Assembly (NCBI GenBank): GCA_963834965.1
Contig: CAWIEI010000019.1
Coordinates: 124,001-188,000, forward strand
Length of the DNA stretch: 64,000 nt
Reading direction: 5' to 3'
Source: Fodinibacter sp963834965
GTDB lineage: Bacteria; Actinomycetota; Actinomycetes; Actinomycetales; Dermatophilaceae
Shown: in pieces, positions 8,264 to 16,622 of the stretch
Position numbering within the stretch: position 1 is the first letter of the stretch
Layout of the letters: every line of letters begins with the position of its first letter
Program-made: the position numbers and the translations under genes
Notes under the pieces: generated by a model
What the model was told of the DNA's origin: nothing
Seen by the model: the letters and a program-made list of their open reading frames with translations, nothing else
Databases searched by the model: none

Positions 8264-8964
8264 TGGCCATCATCGAGGAGACCGGCACCCCGGCTGAGCC
8301 GACATCGGCCGCCGAGGTCGACGACAGCCGGATGTGGACCAACCGGCTGCGCACCAAGTTCTTCGGCACCTACCCGCCCGAGAAGCTCCTCCCCGACCGC
8401 CAGCCGGCCTACGTCGCCTCGTGGATCTACGTCTTCGGCGTCGCCTCGATCGCCGCGCTGATCATGCTCATCGTGAGCGGCCTGCTGCTCACCCTCGAGG
8501 GGCCGTCGTGGTACCACACGTCGTCGACGGGGCACCTGGTCAACAGCATCCACTTCTGGTCGGTGCAGCTCTTCATGATCGCCATGGTCGTGCACCTCTG
8601 GGGCAAGTTCTGGATGGCCGCCTGGCGCGGCCGCCGGGCGATGACCTGGATCACCGGCGCGATCGCGTTCTTCACCTCCGTCGGCACCGCGTTCACCGGC
8701 TTCCTCGTGCAGTCGAACTTCGAGTCGCAGTGGATCGCCTTCGAGGGCAAGGACGGGCTGAACGCCGTCGGCGCCGGGGCCTGGTTCAACGTCGCCAACG
8801 CCGGCCAGATGCTGCTCTGGCACGTCTGCCTGCTGCCGCTGGTTGTGGGCTTCATCGTGGTGTGGCATGTGCTGCTCGTGCGCAAGCACGGCGTCGTGCC
8901 ACCCATCCCCCTGAAGCACGACCCGGCTGACGAGCTCGCGCCGGCCGCCGAGGTGCGGTCATGA
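8263..8964 (+). CDS. Cytochrome b6-like four-helix di-haem protein
   Basis: 233-residue membrane protein matching only the N-terminal cytochrome b/b6 domain. Four helices carry two haem-ligand histidine pairs with b6-like spacing: H97 and H111 (14 apart) in helix B, H187 and H202 (15 apart) in helix D, followed by RKHGVVPP like the b6 loop. There is no cysteine near helix A, so the extra covalent haem of b6f is not expected. It probably shuttles electrons to or from menaquinone. The C-terminal cytochrome b half, Rieske protein and cytochrome c1/f are not encoded nearby. Middle gene of a tightly overlapping operon (TGATG upstream, ATGA downstream). Confidence 0.85.
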   Translation: MAIIEETGTPAEPTSAAEVDDSRMWTNRLRTKFFGTYPPEKLLPDRQPAYVASWIYVFGVASIAALIMLIVSGLLLTLEGPSWYHTSSTGHLVNSIHFWSVQLFMIAMVVHLWGKFWMAAWRGRRAMTWITGAIAFFTSVGTAFTGFLVQSNFESQWIAFEGKDGLNAVGAGAWFNVANAGQMLLWHVCLLPLVVGFIVVWHVLLVRKHGVVPPIPLKHDPADELAPAAEVRS

Positions 8965-9965
8965 GCGCTGCACGCAAGGCCTCGACCGACGTCGCCGCGC
9001 TGCCCTGGGCCGGGCCCGAGCGGCGCTACGACATCGTCAAGGAGTTCGTCATCGCGCTCGTCGTGATGGCGGTGCTGGCCGTCGGGCTCGCGGTCGCCTT
9101 CAGCTCGCCCGACGAGAAGGCACTGACCTTCAAGGGCTGGGGCACCACCGCGCCCGACAACTTCTACGCCGTTGCGGTCGGCGAGCTCGCCGGCACCACC
9201 GAGTCGGCCGCCTACGGGCCGCCGTACCAGGAGGGTGACGGTCTCGCCGTCGGACCGCTGAAGCCCCAGAAGTGGATGGGCGTGCGCATCCCTGTCGACG
9301 CGGCCAACGACTTCGTCATCACGCCGCTGAAGAGCCAGGAGCAGCCGGCGGAGGTCACCTCGGCCATCGCGGCCTGGGAGGGCGCCACGCCCGACCAGCG
9401 CACGACCTGGGCAACCGCCTACGACGACGCGGTGCAGGCGACGGCGGACGGCGACGGCGCCCTCCACCCGGACCAGGCCGCCACGGGCGACTACGGACCC
9501 GTACCGGTGCTCGCGAAGGCCCTGACCGGCATGGCCGCGTCCGGCGCCCTCGACGGCGCGATGGTCGCCCAGAGCAGCTTCTACGGCACCACCGACAACA
9601 CCAAACAAATCCTGTTCATGGGTGACGGCTCCTACCTCGACGACGCCGCGACCGCACAGAACCTCCAGGGCAACACCTGGGGGATGATGAACGGCACGAA
9701 CAGCTACCCCGGGCAGCCGTGGCTGTGGTGGGCGTCGTTCTGGTACCAGATCCCGCTCTTCAACCCCCCCGCGGACGCCACGACGACCACGTCGCTGCAG
9801 GACAACGCCGATGCCTGGATCTTCTACATCATCGGCTTCATCGGACTGGTCATCATCTTCTTCCCGTTCATCCCCGGGTTGCGATCGATCCCCAAGTGGA
9901 TTCCGGTGCACCGGTTGATCTGGCGCAACTACTACCGCCAGCACGGCAACAGCCACCTGGTCTGA
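8961..9965 (+). CDS. Membrane partner subunit of the cytochrome b6-like protein
   Basis: 334-residue protein with an N-terminal helix (about residues 29-48), a ~230-residue extracytoplasmic region rich in Ala, Asp, Thr and Trp, and a C-terminal helix (WIFYIIGFIGLVIIFFPF) followed by a basic tail. It has no cysteine and no CxxCH, so it carries no c-type haem or iron-sulphur cluster. I do not recognise the extracytoplasmic domain. ATGA overlap with the cytochrome b gene makes it an obligate partner candidate, perhaps filling the role of subunit IV or holding a donor or acceptor (inference). Confidence 0.75.
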   Translation: MSAARKASTDVAALPWAGPERRYDIVKEFVIALVVMAVLAVGLAVAFSSPDEKALTFKGWGTTAPDNFYAVAVGELAGTTESAAYGPPYQEGDGLAVGPLKPQKWMGVRIPVDAANDFVITPLKSQEQPAEVTSAIAAWEGATPDQRTTWATAYDDAVQATADGDGALHPDQAATGDYGPVPVLAKALTGMAASGALDGAMVAQSSFYGTTDNTKQILFMGDGSYLDDAATAQNLQGNTWGMMNGTNSYPGQPWLWWASFWYQIPLFNPPADATTTTSLQDNADAWIFYIIGFIGLVIIFFPFIPGLRSIPKWIPVHRLIWRNYYRQHGNSHLV

Positions 9966-9970
9966 CCCCT

Positions 9971-10012
9971 CGAGGCGCTGTCACCCGCTCACCGGCGGGT
10001 GGCAGCGCCTCG
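9971..10012 (+). terminator. Strong hairpin after the cytochrome b operon
   Basis: Stem of CGAGGCGCTG and CAGCGCCTCG with inner CACCC/GGGTG pairs, 5 nt after the stop codon. No T tract, as is common for GC-rich actinobacterial terminators. Confidence 0.7.
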
Positions 10013-10050
10013 CTGCGTCTCCATCCGCGTCGCGGCTTCGGTCGCCTGGG

Positions 10051-10266
10051 CTGAACGCAGCGTCGAAGGAGCTGAACGCCGCGTCGAAGGCGGCACGGGG
10101 GGCGGCCACGCTGGTCGTGCAGCACGTTCTGCCCGTGCACCTGATGGAGCGGCAGCTCCTCGCGGCCGTGGGCGCTCACCCGGCCGTTCGGGCAGACGCC
10201 GCCCGCACCCAGGTGGGTGACGGCGCGATGACGGTGGGCGCCCGCGGTCACGTCCCCTGGCGGTGA
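10051..10266 (+). other. Gap of ~420 nt with a possible short open frame
   Basis: Between the two hairpins (10013-10373) I see no recognisable gene. One frame from 10051 to a TGA at 10264-10266 reads like protein (a repeated LNAASK element, then QHVLPVHLMERQLLAAV), but it has no credible start and no family I know. It may be a gene remnant or chance. Confidence 0.2.
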
Positions 10267-10373
10267 GGGTCAGCGGATGCCGGGTCGCTGCCCGACGCCC
10301 CGACCCCGGCCTCCGACAAGGGCGCTCCAGCAGGCCACCTCGACCGTCGTACGAGTGCACAGGCCGCACGAAA

Positions 10374-10413
10374 GGACCGGGGTCCCGGCGCGTCAGCGCG
10401 GGGACCCCGGTCC
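10374..10413 (-). terminator. Terminator hairpin after the LSQTG protein gene
   Basis: Perfect 13-bp stem GGACCGGGGTCCC / GGGACCCCGGTCC with a short GCGC inner stem, 22 nt beyond the stop of the minus-strand gene at 10436. Confidence 0.75.
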
Positions 10414-10435
10414 GTGAACCGTTGGTTGGTGTCGG

Positions 10436-10936
10436 TCAGCTGTCCATCGCGGGCTCGTGGCGACGGCGGGCGACGACGACCGCACCGGCGCCCAGCAGGA
10501 CGAGGAGCAGTCCGCCGAGGCCGATCGCCAGGACGTTGGAACCGGTCTGGCTGAGGCTGCCATCGGTGGAGCCGCCCCCGGCGGCGCCGGCCGCGTGGAC
10601 CGTGATGGTCTGGTCGGCGACGACCGCGCCGTCGGCGTTGGTCACGGTGAGCGTGTAGTCGCCGACCTTGGTCAGGCAGACCTGGAAGCTCGCCACGCCG
10701 CTGGCACTTGCGGTCGCGGTGAGCGACGTCGTGCTCGGGCCGGTGACGTTGAGCGTGAACACCTTGCCCGCGTTGGCGGCGCCGCCGTCAACCGTCATGG
10801 TGATGCACTGGCCGGAGGCGGGCGTCGCGTCGGAGACCGTGGAGGTGAACCCAGGAGCCTCATACGCCATGGCCGCACTTGGGGTGAGAACGAGCAGGGC
10901 CGCAGCAGCGACCAGCATCAAGACGCGTCGGAACAT
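10436..10936 (-). CDS. Secreted cell-wall protein with LSQTG sorting signal
   Basis: 166-residue exported protein. Signal peptide (MFRRVLMLVAAAALLVL... cleavage near AMA|Y, residue 24), an Ig-like beta-rich Thr/Ala domain with two cysteines (C44, C87), then LSQTG at residues 128-132, a hydrophobic helix and the basic tail RRRHE. This is the standard three-part cell-wall sorting signal. The class E sortase gene at 13049 is the obvious processing enzyme. The domain's function is unknown; it could be an adhesin or small wall-anchored structural protein. Followed by a strong terminator. Confidence 0.8.
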   Translation of the reverse strand: MFRRVLMLVAAAALLVLTPSAAMAYEAPGFTSTVSDATPASGQCITMTVDGGAANAGKVFTLNVTGPSTTSLTATASASGVASFQVCLTKVGDYTLTVTNADGAVVADQTITVHAAGAAGGGSTDGSLSQTGSNVLAIGLGGLLLVLLGAGAVVVARRRHEPAMDS

Positions 10937-11005
10937 GGGAATTCCCCTTGGCTGTTGCTGTACGTGTCGTTCAGTATGGACGACTCCCTGTGAACACTAG
11001 GCCCA

Positions 11006-12865
11006 TCAGCGGCATCGTGCTGACTGAACGGTATGGTGCTCACCGAATATGAGTGGCGTCACACGCAAGATTGGGACGCCGGGCTGCGCTGGCCCGGTGA
11101 GCACGTCGTAGTCGATGGTCTGGCTCTCGCCCGGCTTGAGCTGCACCGTCCGACCCACGACGGCCAGGCCGTTGTGGGTCTGTGAGAAGACCCCCGGGGC
11201 GCCACTGCTCACCCGGACGTCATCGACCCGGCCACCGGTCGGCGCATAGAGAAGGACATTCATCCGAACCTCCCCCTTGGGGATGACGTTTCCCGAGGAG
11301 ATGTACGGGGGAAGATCCGCTGCATTCTTGGGCGCCGTGTTCGTCATGGACACCGTGACGTGCACGGACTGCGAGCCGTCCGGGTGACACGTCGTGGTGG
11401 CGGCGTCCACGTCGGTGCGCAGGTAGTACCCGATCTTCGCGGCCGTGCCGTCGTTGAGGTAGACGCCGATCACTGGGGACGTGCCGTCGTGACCGGCCAG
11501 CTCACCGCTCAGCACCGTGCCGGAGAGCAGCGCCTGCTCCCGCGGGTGTGCCGACCACACCATGACCCTGCCCTCGCGGGCCGACCGGGCGAGCGCGTCG
11601 ACCACCGGGCCAGGCTTCCCCTGGCCGGCCAGCATCGCCTTGAAAACGGTGCCGGCGGTCGCCGCGAAGAACTCGTCCTGCTTCTGCGGGTCCAGGATCT
11701 TCAGGTACACGGTGTTCATCAGCAGTCGCTCGGCGTTCTTCGAGCTCAGCACCTGCCCGGACTTCAGTGTGACCGGACCGGTCGCCCCCAGCACCTCGGC
11801 GAGCGCGCCCGGGTCGATCGACAGGACGCCGTCGAGGTCGGCTCCCACCTGCTGCTTCCAGATCGCGGCCGCCAGCTGGCCCGAGCGCGGGAAGTCGGGG
11901 GTGAAGGTGACGTCGGCCATGTAGATGCCCAGCCCGGTGCCGAACAGGGCCTGCTCGGCTTCCGTGAGGGGCAGGATCGGCTTGGGCAGGAATGCCAGGT
12001 TCCCGCCGGCCGAGCGCGTCTCGGTGACCGTCACCTTGCCGTTCACGGCCTTGAGCACGATGAGGGTGGAGACGCCACCAGTGGCGCGCTGCTCGGCGTT
12101 GTTCTGCACCAGCATCAGGTACTGGCGCGGGCCGTCGGCGCCCAGCATCGGGGGCAGCAGCTGCACCGCGCGGGCGGCGGTCGCCGTCGTCAGCGCGACC
12201 GTGCCGACCTGGCGGCGGAGGTCGCCCAGCGGTGCCGCGACGGCCGGCAGGAGCGGACCGGGGTTGATCGCGTCGAGCTTCTTGACCGCCGCCTGCACCT
12301 CGCCGTCGGCGGCGACGACTGCCGGGGCGGCCTTGGCCAGTGCCTGCACGTCGACCCGCCCGTCGTCCAGCACCAGGGTGGTCGGGTCGACCAGCGCCGT
12401 GGCGTCCATCAGGGTCGGCAGGGCGTTGACGGCCAGGTCGTCGATGACCTCACTGACGGACTGCACCGCCGCGACGTTGGGCCCGACCCACGGCAGGGCC
12501 CCCACCGCCGACCACTGCGGCCCATGGGTGCTGGCGCGAGCGGCGGAGGAGTGCGACTGCAGGGATGCCAGCGTCTCCGCGGCCCCCGCGCGATCACCCT
12601 TCTCGACCTGCGCCCGCAGCACCGTGACCTGCGCCGCCGCCTTCGTGAGCTCACCTCGGGCACGCAGCGCGTCGATCCCGACCCACGCCAGCACCGCAGC
12701 GACGCCGACGAGCACCAGCAGGAGTGCGAGGACGACCCGGCGCAGGGTCTTGGACCTGCGCCGGCCGCGAGGGCCGGCGTCGGGAGGCTGCGCGCCCGCA
12801 GCAGCGGGCGCCGAGTCGTCGGCGGCTGGGGCGCCCAGGCCGGCATCCTTCGTCGCGCCGCTCAT
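11006..12865 (-). CDS. DUF4012-domain membrane-anchored protein
   Basis: 619-residue protein: Ala/Pro-rich cytoplasmic N-terminus (residues 1-40), one membrane helix (about 42-62, VVLALLLVLVGVAAVLAWVG), a helical stretch, then the DUF4012 core with the family signature RQYLMLVQNNAEQRATGGV. DUF4012 proteins are abundant in actinobacterial envelope and exopolysaccharide loci; activity is unknown. The ATG at 12865 is used because it overlaps the upstream stop (ATGA) and follows that gene's end. The C-terminal cysteine is three residues from the end. Confidence 0.8.
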   Translation of the reverse strand: MSGATKDAGLGAPAADDSAPAAAGAQPPDAGPRGRRRSKTLRRVVLALLLVLVGVAAVLAWVGIDALRARGELTKAAAQVTVLRAQVEKGDRAGAAETLASLQSHSSAARASTHGPQWSAVGALPWVGPNVAAVQSVSEVIDDLAVNALPTLMDATALVDPTTLVLDDGRVDVQALAKAAPAVVAADGEVQAAVKKLDAINPGPLLPAVAAPLGDLRRQVGTVALTTATAARAVQLLPPMLGADGPRQYLMLVQNNAEQRATGGVSTLIVLKAVNGKVTVTETRSAGGNLAFLPKPILPLTEAEQALFGTGLGIYMADVTFTPDFPRSGQLAAAIWKQQVGADLDGVLSIDPGALAEVLGATGPVTLKSGQVLSSKNAERLLMNTVYLKILDPQKQDEFFAATAGTVFKAMLAGQGKPGPVVDALARSAREGRVMVWSAHPREQALLSGTVLSGELAGHDGTSPVIGVYLNDGTAAKIGYYLRTDVDAATTTCHPDGSQSVHVTVSMTNTAPKNAADLPPYISSGNVIPKGEVRMNVLLYAPTGGRVDDVRVSSGAPGVFSQTHNGLAVVGRTVQLKPGESQTIDYDVLTGPAQPGVPILRVTPLIFGEHHTVQSARCR

Positions 12866-13047
12866 GGCGCCTGACCAGTTGTCTGGGTGCCGGTCTCGAC
12901 GGAGTTGTCGTTGAACGGCATGTAGGGCGCCACGGCTGGGAACAGCCACACGAAGCAGACCACCACGACGGCGAGCAGCAGGACCAGGCACTGCAGGGCC
13001 TTGACCCACGAGGGTCCGGGCAGCGATCGCCACAGTGCTGCGTACAC
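12862..13047 (-). CDS. Small single-span membrane protein next to sortase
   Basis: 61-residue protein with one membrane helix at about residues 16-38 (ALQCLVLLLAVVVVCFVWLF) and an extracytoplasmic tail NDNSVETGTQTTGQ. Similar small proteins often follow class E sortases in actinobacteria; the function is unknown. GTG start 1 nt after the sortase stop, ATGA overlap with the DUF4012 gene: one operon. Confidence 0.7.
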   Translation of the reverse strand: MYAALWRSLPGPSWVKALQCLVLLLAVVVVCFVWLFPAVAPYMPFNDNSVETGTQTTGQAP

Positions 13048-13048
13048 G

Positions 13049-13768
13049 TCAGGTCACCGCCCCGGCCGGGACAGCCATGTACGAGGCCGGCAGCCCGTCC
13101 GACCGCGGGATGACCTTCACGAGGTGGGAGAAGGTCACATAGCGATGCGTGGCCCGGTACTTCGGGTGGCAGGAGGTCATCGTCATCATCGACGCCGTGG
13201 GTTTGGCGCCGGGGTGCTGTGGCACCGGGGCGATCACCTCCACCTGCCAGGGGCGCACGAGCACGTGCCGGTCGACCGCGTACACGACGTAGCTCTTCCT
13301 GGTCTCGACGATGATGAAGTCGCCCTTGCGCAGCTTGTCGATGTTGTGGAACGGCCGACCGTACGTGGTGCGGTGTCCGGACACCGCGAAGTTCCCCACC
13401 TGCCCCGGCATCGCGGTGCCCGGGTAGTGCCCGACGCCCTTCTTCAGCACGTCGCGGCTGCTGCCCTCGATCACCGGCCTCGCGAAGTCGGCCCCGAACC
13501 TCGGGATGCGCACGATCGCGAAGGCCTCACCGAACGGCAGGTTCTTGAGCGTGGCCAGCGCCGGGTCGCCGCCGAGACCCCCGTGCTGGGAGTCCCCGAA
13601 GTCCTGCTCGAGGCCCGAGATGATGCCGGCCTGCTCGCGGTTTGCGGTGACGTCGGTCCACCACAGCTGCCACGTGACGAACAGCAGCAGCAGCACACCG
13701 ATGGTGATGAGCAGCTCACCGAAGCCTCCGACCAGTCGACGCAGCGTCCCTCCGCTGTCGCGCCTCAC
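13049..13768 (-). CDS. Class E sortase
   Basis: 239-residue membrane-anchored transpeptidase that cuts LxxTG-type signals and joins proteins to peptidoglycan cross-bridges. One membrane helix (about residues 18-37), then the sortase beta-barrel with catalytic H132 (VSGHRTTYG), C200 (TMTSCHP) and R209 (ATHRY). The likely substrate is the LSQTG protein of the same cluster. The start is uncertain: the GTG at 13768 overlaps the stop of a 33-codon leader ORF (GTGA), so either translation is coupled or a one-base indel separates the true N-terminus. Confidence 0.85.
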   Translation of the reverse strand: MRRDSGGTLRRLVGGFGELLITIGVLLLLFVTWQLWWTDVTANREQAGIISGLEQDFGDSQHGGLGGDPALATLKNLPFGEAFAIVRIPRFGADFARPVIEGSSRDVLKKGVGHYPGTAMPGQVGNFAVSGHRTTYGRPFHNIDKLRKGDFIIVETRKSYVVYAVDRHVLVRPWQVEVIAPVPQHPGAKPTASMMTMTSCHPKYRATHRYVTFSHLVKVIPRSDGLPASYMAVPAGAVT

Positions 13769-13866
13769 GGCAGTGCGCGGGCGTGCGGAAGACCCGAGAG
13801 CCCCGCAAGCGCCGAACAGCGCGCCTGAGCATGGGCGCCGTGTGGGTCGCCGACCGTTGTCGTCAC
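13765..13866 (-). CDS. Leader ORF or shifted N-terminus of the sortase
   Basis: 33 codons beginning GTG ACG ACA with a TATCCT box 6 nt upstream, so this is probably where the transcript and translation begin. The peptide (VTTTVGDPHGAHAQARC...) looks like a disordered sortase N-terminus. Its TGA overlaps the in-frame GTG of the sortase. One indel would fuse the two. Confidence 0.4.
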   Translation of the reverse strand: MTTTVGDPHGAHAQARCSALAGLSGLPHARALP

Positions 13867-13872
13867 GCGTCA

Positions 13873-13878
13873 AGGATA
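13873..13878 (-). promoter_or_regulatory. -10 box (TATCCT) of the sortase operon
   Basis: TATCCT followed by 6 nt and GTG 13866. An identical box with the same spacing faces the response regulator gene on the other strand. Confidence 0.5.
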
Positions 13879-14041
13879 GGAGTCGAGTCTGAGAACCTCC
13901 TGCCAGCGCGTGACGCACCCAACTCCGAACCGGCGTTGCGGATGCCGGTGCTCGTCCCGGTGGATCCGTTGCCGTGGCCACCGCCTCCTTACGAGGTGCT
14001 GACGGGCCGTCCGGTGCCGCTGGGGCACACCGCACGCTGCC

Positions 14042-14047
14042 TATCCT
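14042..14047 (+). promoter_or_regulatory. -10 box (TATCCT) of the two-component operon
   Basis: TATCCT, then TCGACC, then ATG 14054; no Shine-Dalgarno sequence, so the mRNA is likely leaderless. Confidence 0.5.
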
Positions 14048-14053
14048 TCGACC

Positions 14054-14785
14054 ATGAGCACCGCGCTGGTCGTCGACGACGACCCCACCGTGGGCGACGT
14101 CGTCGAGGCGTACCTGCGCCGGGCCGGCTTCGACGTGCACCGGGCCGCGGACGGCATCCGGGCGCTGGCCCTCGCTGCGGACGCGACCCCCGACGTCGTG
14201 GTGCTCGACCTGATGCTCCCCGGCATCGGGGGGCTGGAGGTGTGCCGTCTGCTGCGGCGCGACCACCCGCGCCTGCCGGTGGTCATGCTCACGGCGCTCG
14301 GCGAGGAGGAGGACCGCATCCTCGGGCTCGAGGTGGGTGCCGACGACTACGTCACCAAGCCGTTCAGCCCACGTGAGCTCGTGCTGCGCGTGCAGGCCGT
14401 CCTGCGCCGGGCGTCGCCCGGGACGGACGCACCGGCCGGAGCCACCGGTGAGGGCGGCAGCGCGGCCGGAGCCGTGAGCACCGACGGCGACCTGGTCCTC
14501 GACCGACGCGCGCACGTGGTGACCCGCGACCGGCACGAGCTCGCGCTCACAGCAAGGGAGTTCGCGCTGCTCGACTGGTTCCTCACCCACCCGGGGGTGG
14601 TCTACCGCCGTGACGAGCTGATGCGGGAGGTCTGGGGCTGGCAGTTCGGCGACGAGTCAACGGTCACGGTGCACGTGCGCCGGCTGCGCGAGAAGGTCGA
14701 GGCCGAGCCCTCCGCACCGCGCCGGCTGGTCACGGTATTCGGCGTCGGCTACCGCTGGGACGCCCGGCCGCCGGGTGCGGCCTGA
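14054..14785 (+). CDS. OmpR/PhoB-family response regulator
   Basis: 243 residues. Receiver domain (about 1-120) with acidic pocket D8-D10, phospho-acceptor D52 (VVVLDLMLPG), T80 and K102 (YVTKPF); C-terminal winged helix (about 145-238) with VYRRDELMREVWGW and STVTVHVRRLREKVE. A Gly/Ala linker separates them. TGATG overlap with the kinase gene shows a co-translated pair. It is divergent from the sortase operon 188 nt away and may control it, though no operator repeat is obvious. Confidence 0.92.
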   Translation: MSTALVVDDDPTVGDVVEAYLRRAGFDVHRAADGIRALALAADATPDVVVLDLMLPGIGGLEVCRLLRRDHPRLPVVMLTALGEEEDRILGLEVGADDYVTKPFSPRELVLRVQAVLRRASPGTDAPAGATGEGGSAAGAVSTDGDLVLDRRAHVVTRDRHELALTAREFALLDWFLTHPGVVYRRDELMREVWGWQFGDESTVTVHVRRLREKVEAEPSAPRRLVTVFGVGYRWDARPPGAA

Positions 14786-15807
14786 TGTCGACGCAGCTGT
14801 CGGCGGTGGCGCTGTCCGCCGCCGTCACCCTCGTCGTGGGCCTCTTGGGGGTCGTCGTCGTGGTGGCGCTCGGCCGCCGGTCGGTCGGGAGGGCCGCTGT
14901 GGCCGCTCCGGTGGTCGTCGTCGTGGCGGTGGCGGCAGGTGTCTACGCCAGCTCGCGCGCCATGTTCCTGCGCCCGGAGGACTCGGCGACGGTGCTCCTC
15001 GTCCTCCTCGCGGCGGTGCCGGTCGCTGCCGTGCTCGGTGCGCTGGTTGCCCGGCGGGTCATCGCCGCCGACCGGGCCGCCACCGCCGACCGGATGACCC
15101 GTGAGCAGGAGGCCCGCGCCGAGGCCGACCGGCGCGAGCTGGTCGCCTGGGTGTCGCACGACCTGCGCACCCCGCTCGCCGGCATCCGGGCGATCAGCGA
15201 GGCGGTCGAGGACGGGGTGTCGACCGACGTGCCGGCCGCCATGCGCCAGGTGCGCGATGCCGTGTCCCGCATGGGCGACCTCGTCGACGCGCTGCTCGCC
15301 CTCTCGCGCCTGCAGGCCGCCCACCCCGACCTGCCGATGACCGAGGCCGATGTCGGTGACCTCGTCTCCGACGCCGTCGCCGGCCTCGCGCCCATCGCGG
15401 ATGCCGCCGGGGTGCGGCTCGGCGGGTCGGCCGACGCTGGCGTCCGGTGCCGCGTGGCCCCCGCCGAGGTGGGGCGGGCGGTCGCCAACCTCGTGGCCAA
15501 CGGCATCCGGCACACCCCGCGCGGCGGTGAGGTGACCACCACCGTCCGCGCCGAGCGCGAGGGCGTGGCCATCGCGGTGCAGGACGAGTGCGGCGGCATC
15601 CCCGACGACGTGCTCGGCCGGGTCTTCGAGACGGGGTACCGCGGCAGCAGCGCGCGCACCCCGGACGCCACCGCCGGGTCGGGGCTCGGGCTGGCGATCG
15701 TCGCGGGGGTGGCCCGGGCCCACGGTGGGGCGGTGGAGGTCGTCAACGTCGACCGTGGATGCCGGTTCACCCTCCATCTGCCCGCGTCTCCGCCGGGCAC
15801 GGCCTGA
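14785..15807 (+). CDS. Sensor histidine kinase
   Basis: 340-residue membrane kinase. Three closely spaced N-terminal helices (about residues 7-29, 36-55, 68-90) with almost no extracytoplasmic loop, so the signal is likely sensed in or at the membrane. HisKA box with phospho-accepting H125 (WVSHDLRTPLAG), N box LVANGIRHTP, G1 DECGGIP and G2 GSGLGLAIVAG. It pairs with the upstream response regulator, to which it phosphotransfers. Confidence 0.92.
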   Translation: MSTQLSAVALSAAVTLVVGLLGVVVVVALGRRSVGRAAVAAPVVVVVAVAAGVYASSRAMFLRPEDSATVLLVLLAAVPVAAVLGALVARRVIAADRAATADRMTREQEARAEADRRELVAWVSHDLRTPLAGIRAISEAVEDGVSTDVPAAMRQVRDAVSRMGDLVDALLALSRLQAAHPDLPMTEADVGDLVSDAVAGLAPIADAAGVRLGGSADAGVRCRVAPAEVGRAVANLVANGIRHTPRGGEVTTTVRAEREGVAIAVQDECGGIPDDVLGRVFETGYRGSSARTPDATAGSGLGLAIVAGVARAHGGAVEVVNVDRGCRFTLHLPASPPGTA

Positions 15808-15833
15808 GGCGGCGCGCGTTCGCCGGGTGGGCG

Positions 15834-16451
15834 TCAGGTGCCGTGGGCCTGTGACCGTCCCTGCGTGAAGAACTCGACCACGTCGGTGACCGTGGGCAGG
15901 TGGGCCTCGGCGCGGGTGGCGCCGAACGGGGCGTTCCAGAAGGGCCCCTTGCGCTGCGTCCACGGGCCGACGTACGCGTAGGGCGCGGGGTGGCCGCCGT
16001 CGCCCGGCGACACGCCGTAGTTCACCTCGTCCAGCGCGTACCCGACGTCGAAGTGCTCCGGCCAGAGCACCCGCTCCTCGCCGGGCGCGAAGGCCTCCAG
16101 CGCCGCGTCACCCCGGGCGAACCAGCCCAGCAGCAGGGCGGTGGCCTCCGGGTCGAGCTCGAGCTCGTCGTCGGGGTCGACCCCCGAGCCGTGCTCGTAG
16201 GCGTCCGGCGCGGCCGCCGTGAGGCCGGCGGCGGCCGCCAGCGTTCGGCAGGTGCCGGCGAGCCGGGTGCGGCCGCCGCCCCACACCAGGTCGGCGCCGT
16301 CGACGCGCACCCCTGATGCCGTGCCGGCGAAGCCACCCGGCACGACCTGCAGCCGGATGTCCCCGGTCGCAGCCTGCTGCGGGCCGGCGATCACCAGCTC
16401 CGCCACCGCGTGCAGCGAGCGCCGCGTGCAAGCGAGTGCCTGCTCGGTCAT
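15834..16451 (-). CDS. Uncharacterised actinobacterial protein
   Basis: 205-residue soluble protein I do not recognise by function. It is acidic and Ala/Gly-rich, with WPEHFDVGYALDEVNYGVSPGD and PYAYVGPW as the most distinctive stretches. No membrane segment or cofactor motif. ATG 16451 has a GGGAGG ribosome binding site; a TTG lies one codon upstream. Convergent with the histidine kinase gene. Confidence 0.65.
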   Translation of the reverse strand: MTEQALACTRRSLHAVAELVIAGPQQAATGDIRLQVVPGGFAGTASGVRVDGADLVWGGGRTRLAGTCRTLAAAAGLTAAAPDAYEHGSGVDPDDELELDPEATALLLGWFARGDAALEAFAPGEERVLWPEHFDVGYALDEVNYGVSPGDGGHPAPYAYVGPWTQRKGPFWNAPFGATRAEAHLPTVTDVVEFFTQGRSQAHGT

Positions 16452-16622
16452 CAAACCTCCCGCGTGTCGTCCGGGTCGCCGCGAGACCAGCGCGGCGGGG
16501 TGACGGGTGCTGTCGTGCCAGTGCCCTGGAGCCTTGCACGGATGCCGCCCGCGTGGCCCTCGCCCCGCTCGACGCGCTCGCTCACTCCAGCCCTCCGGCC
16601 GGTGTCGCTCCCCGCGGAGCGT

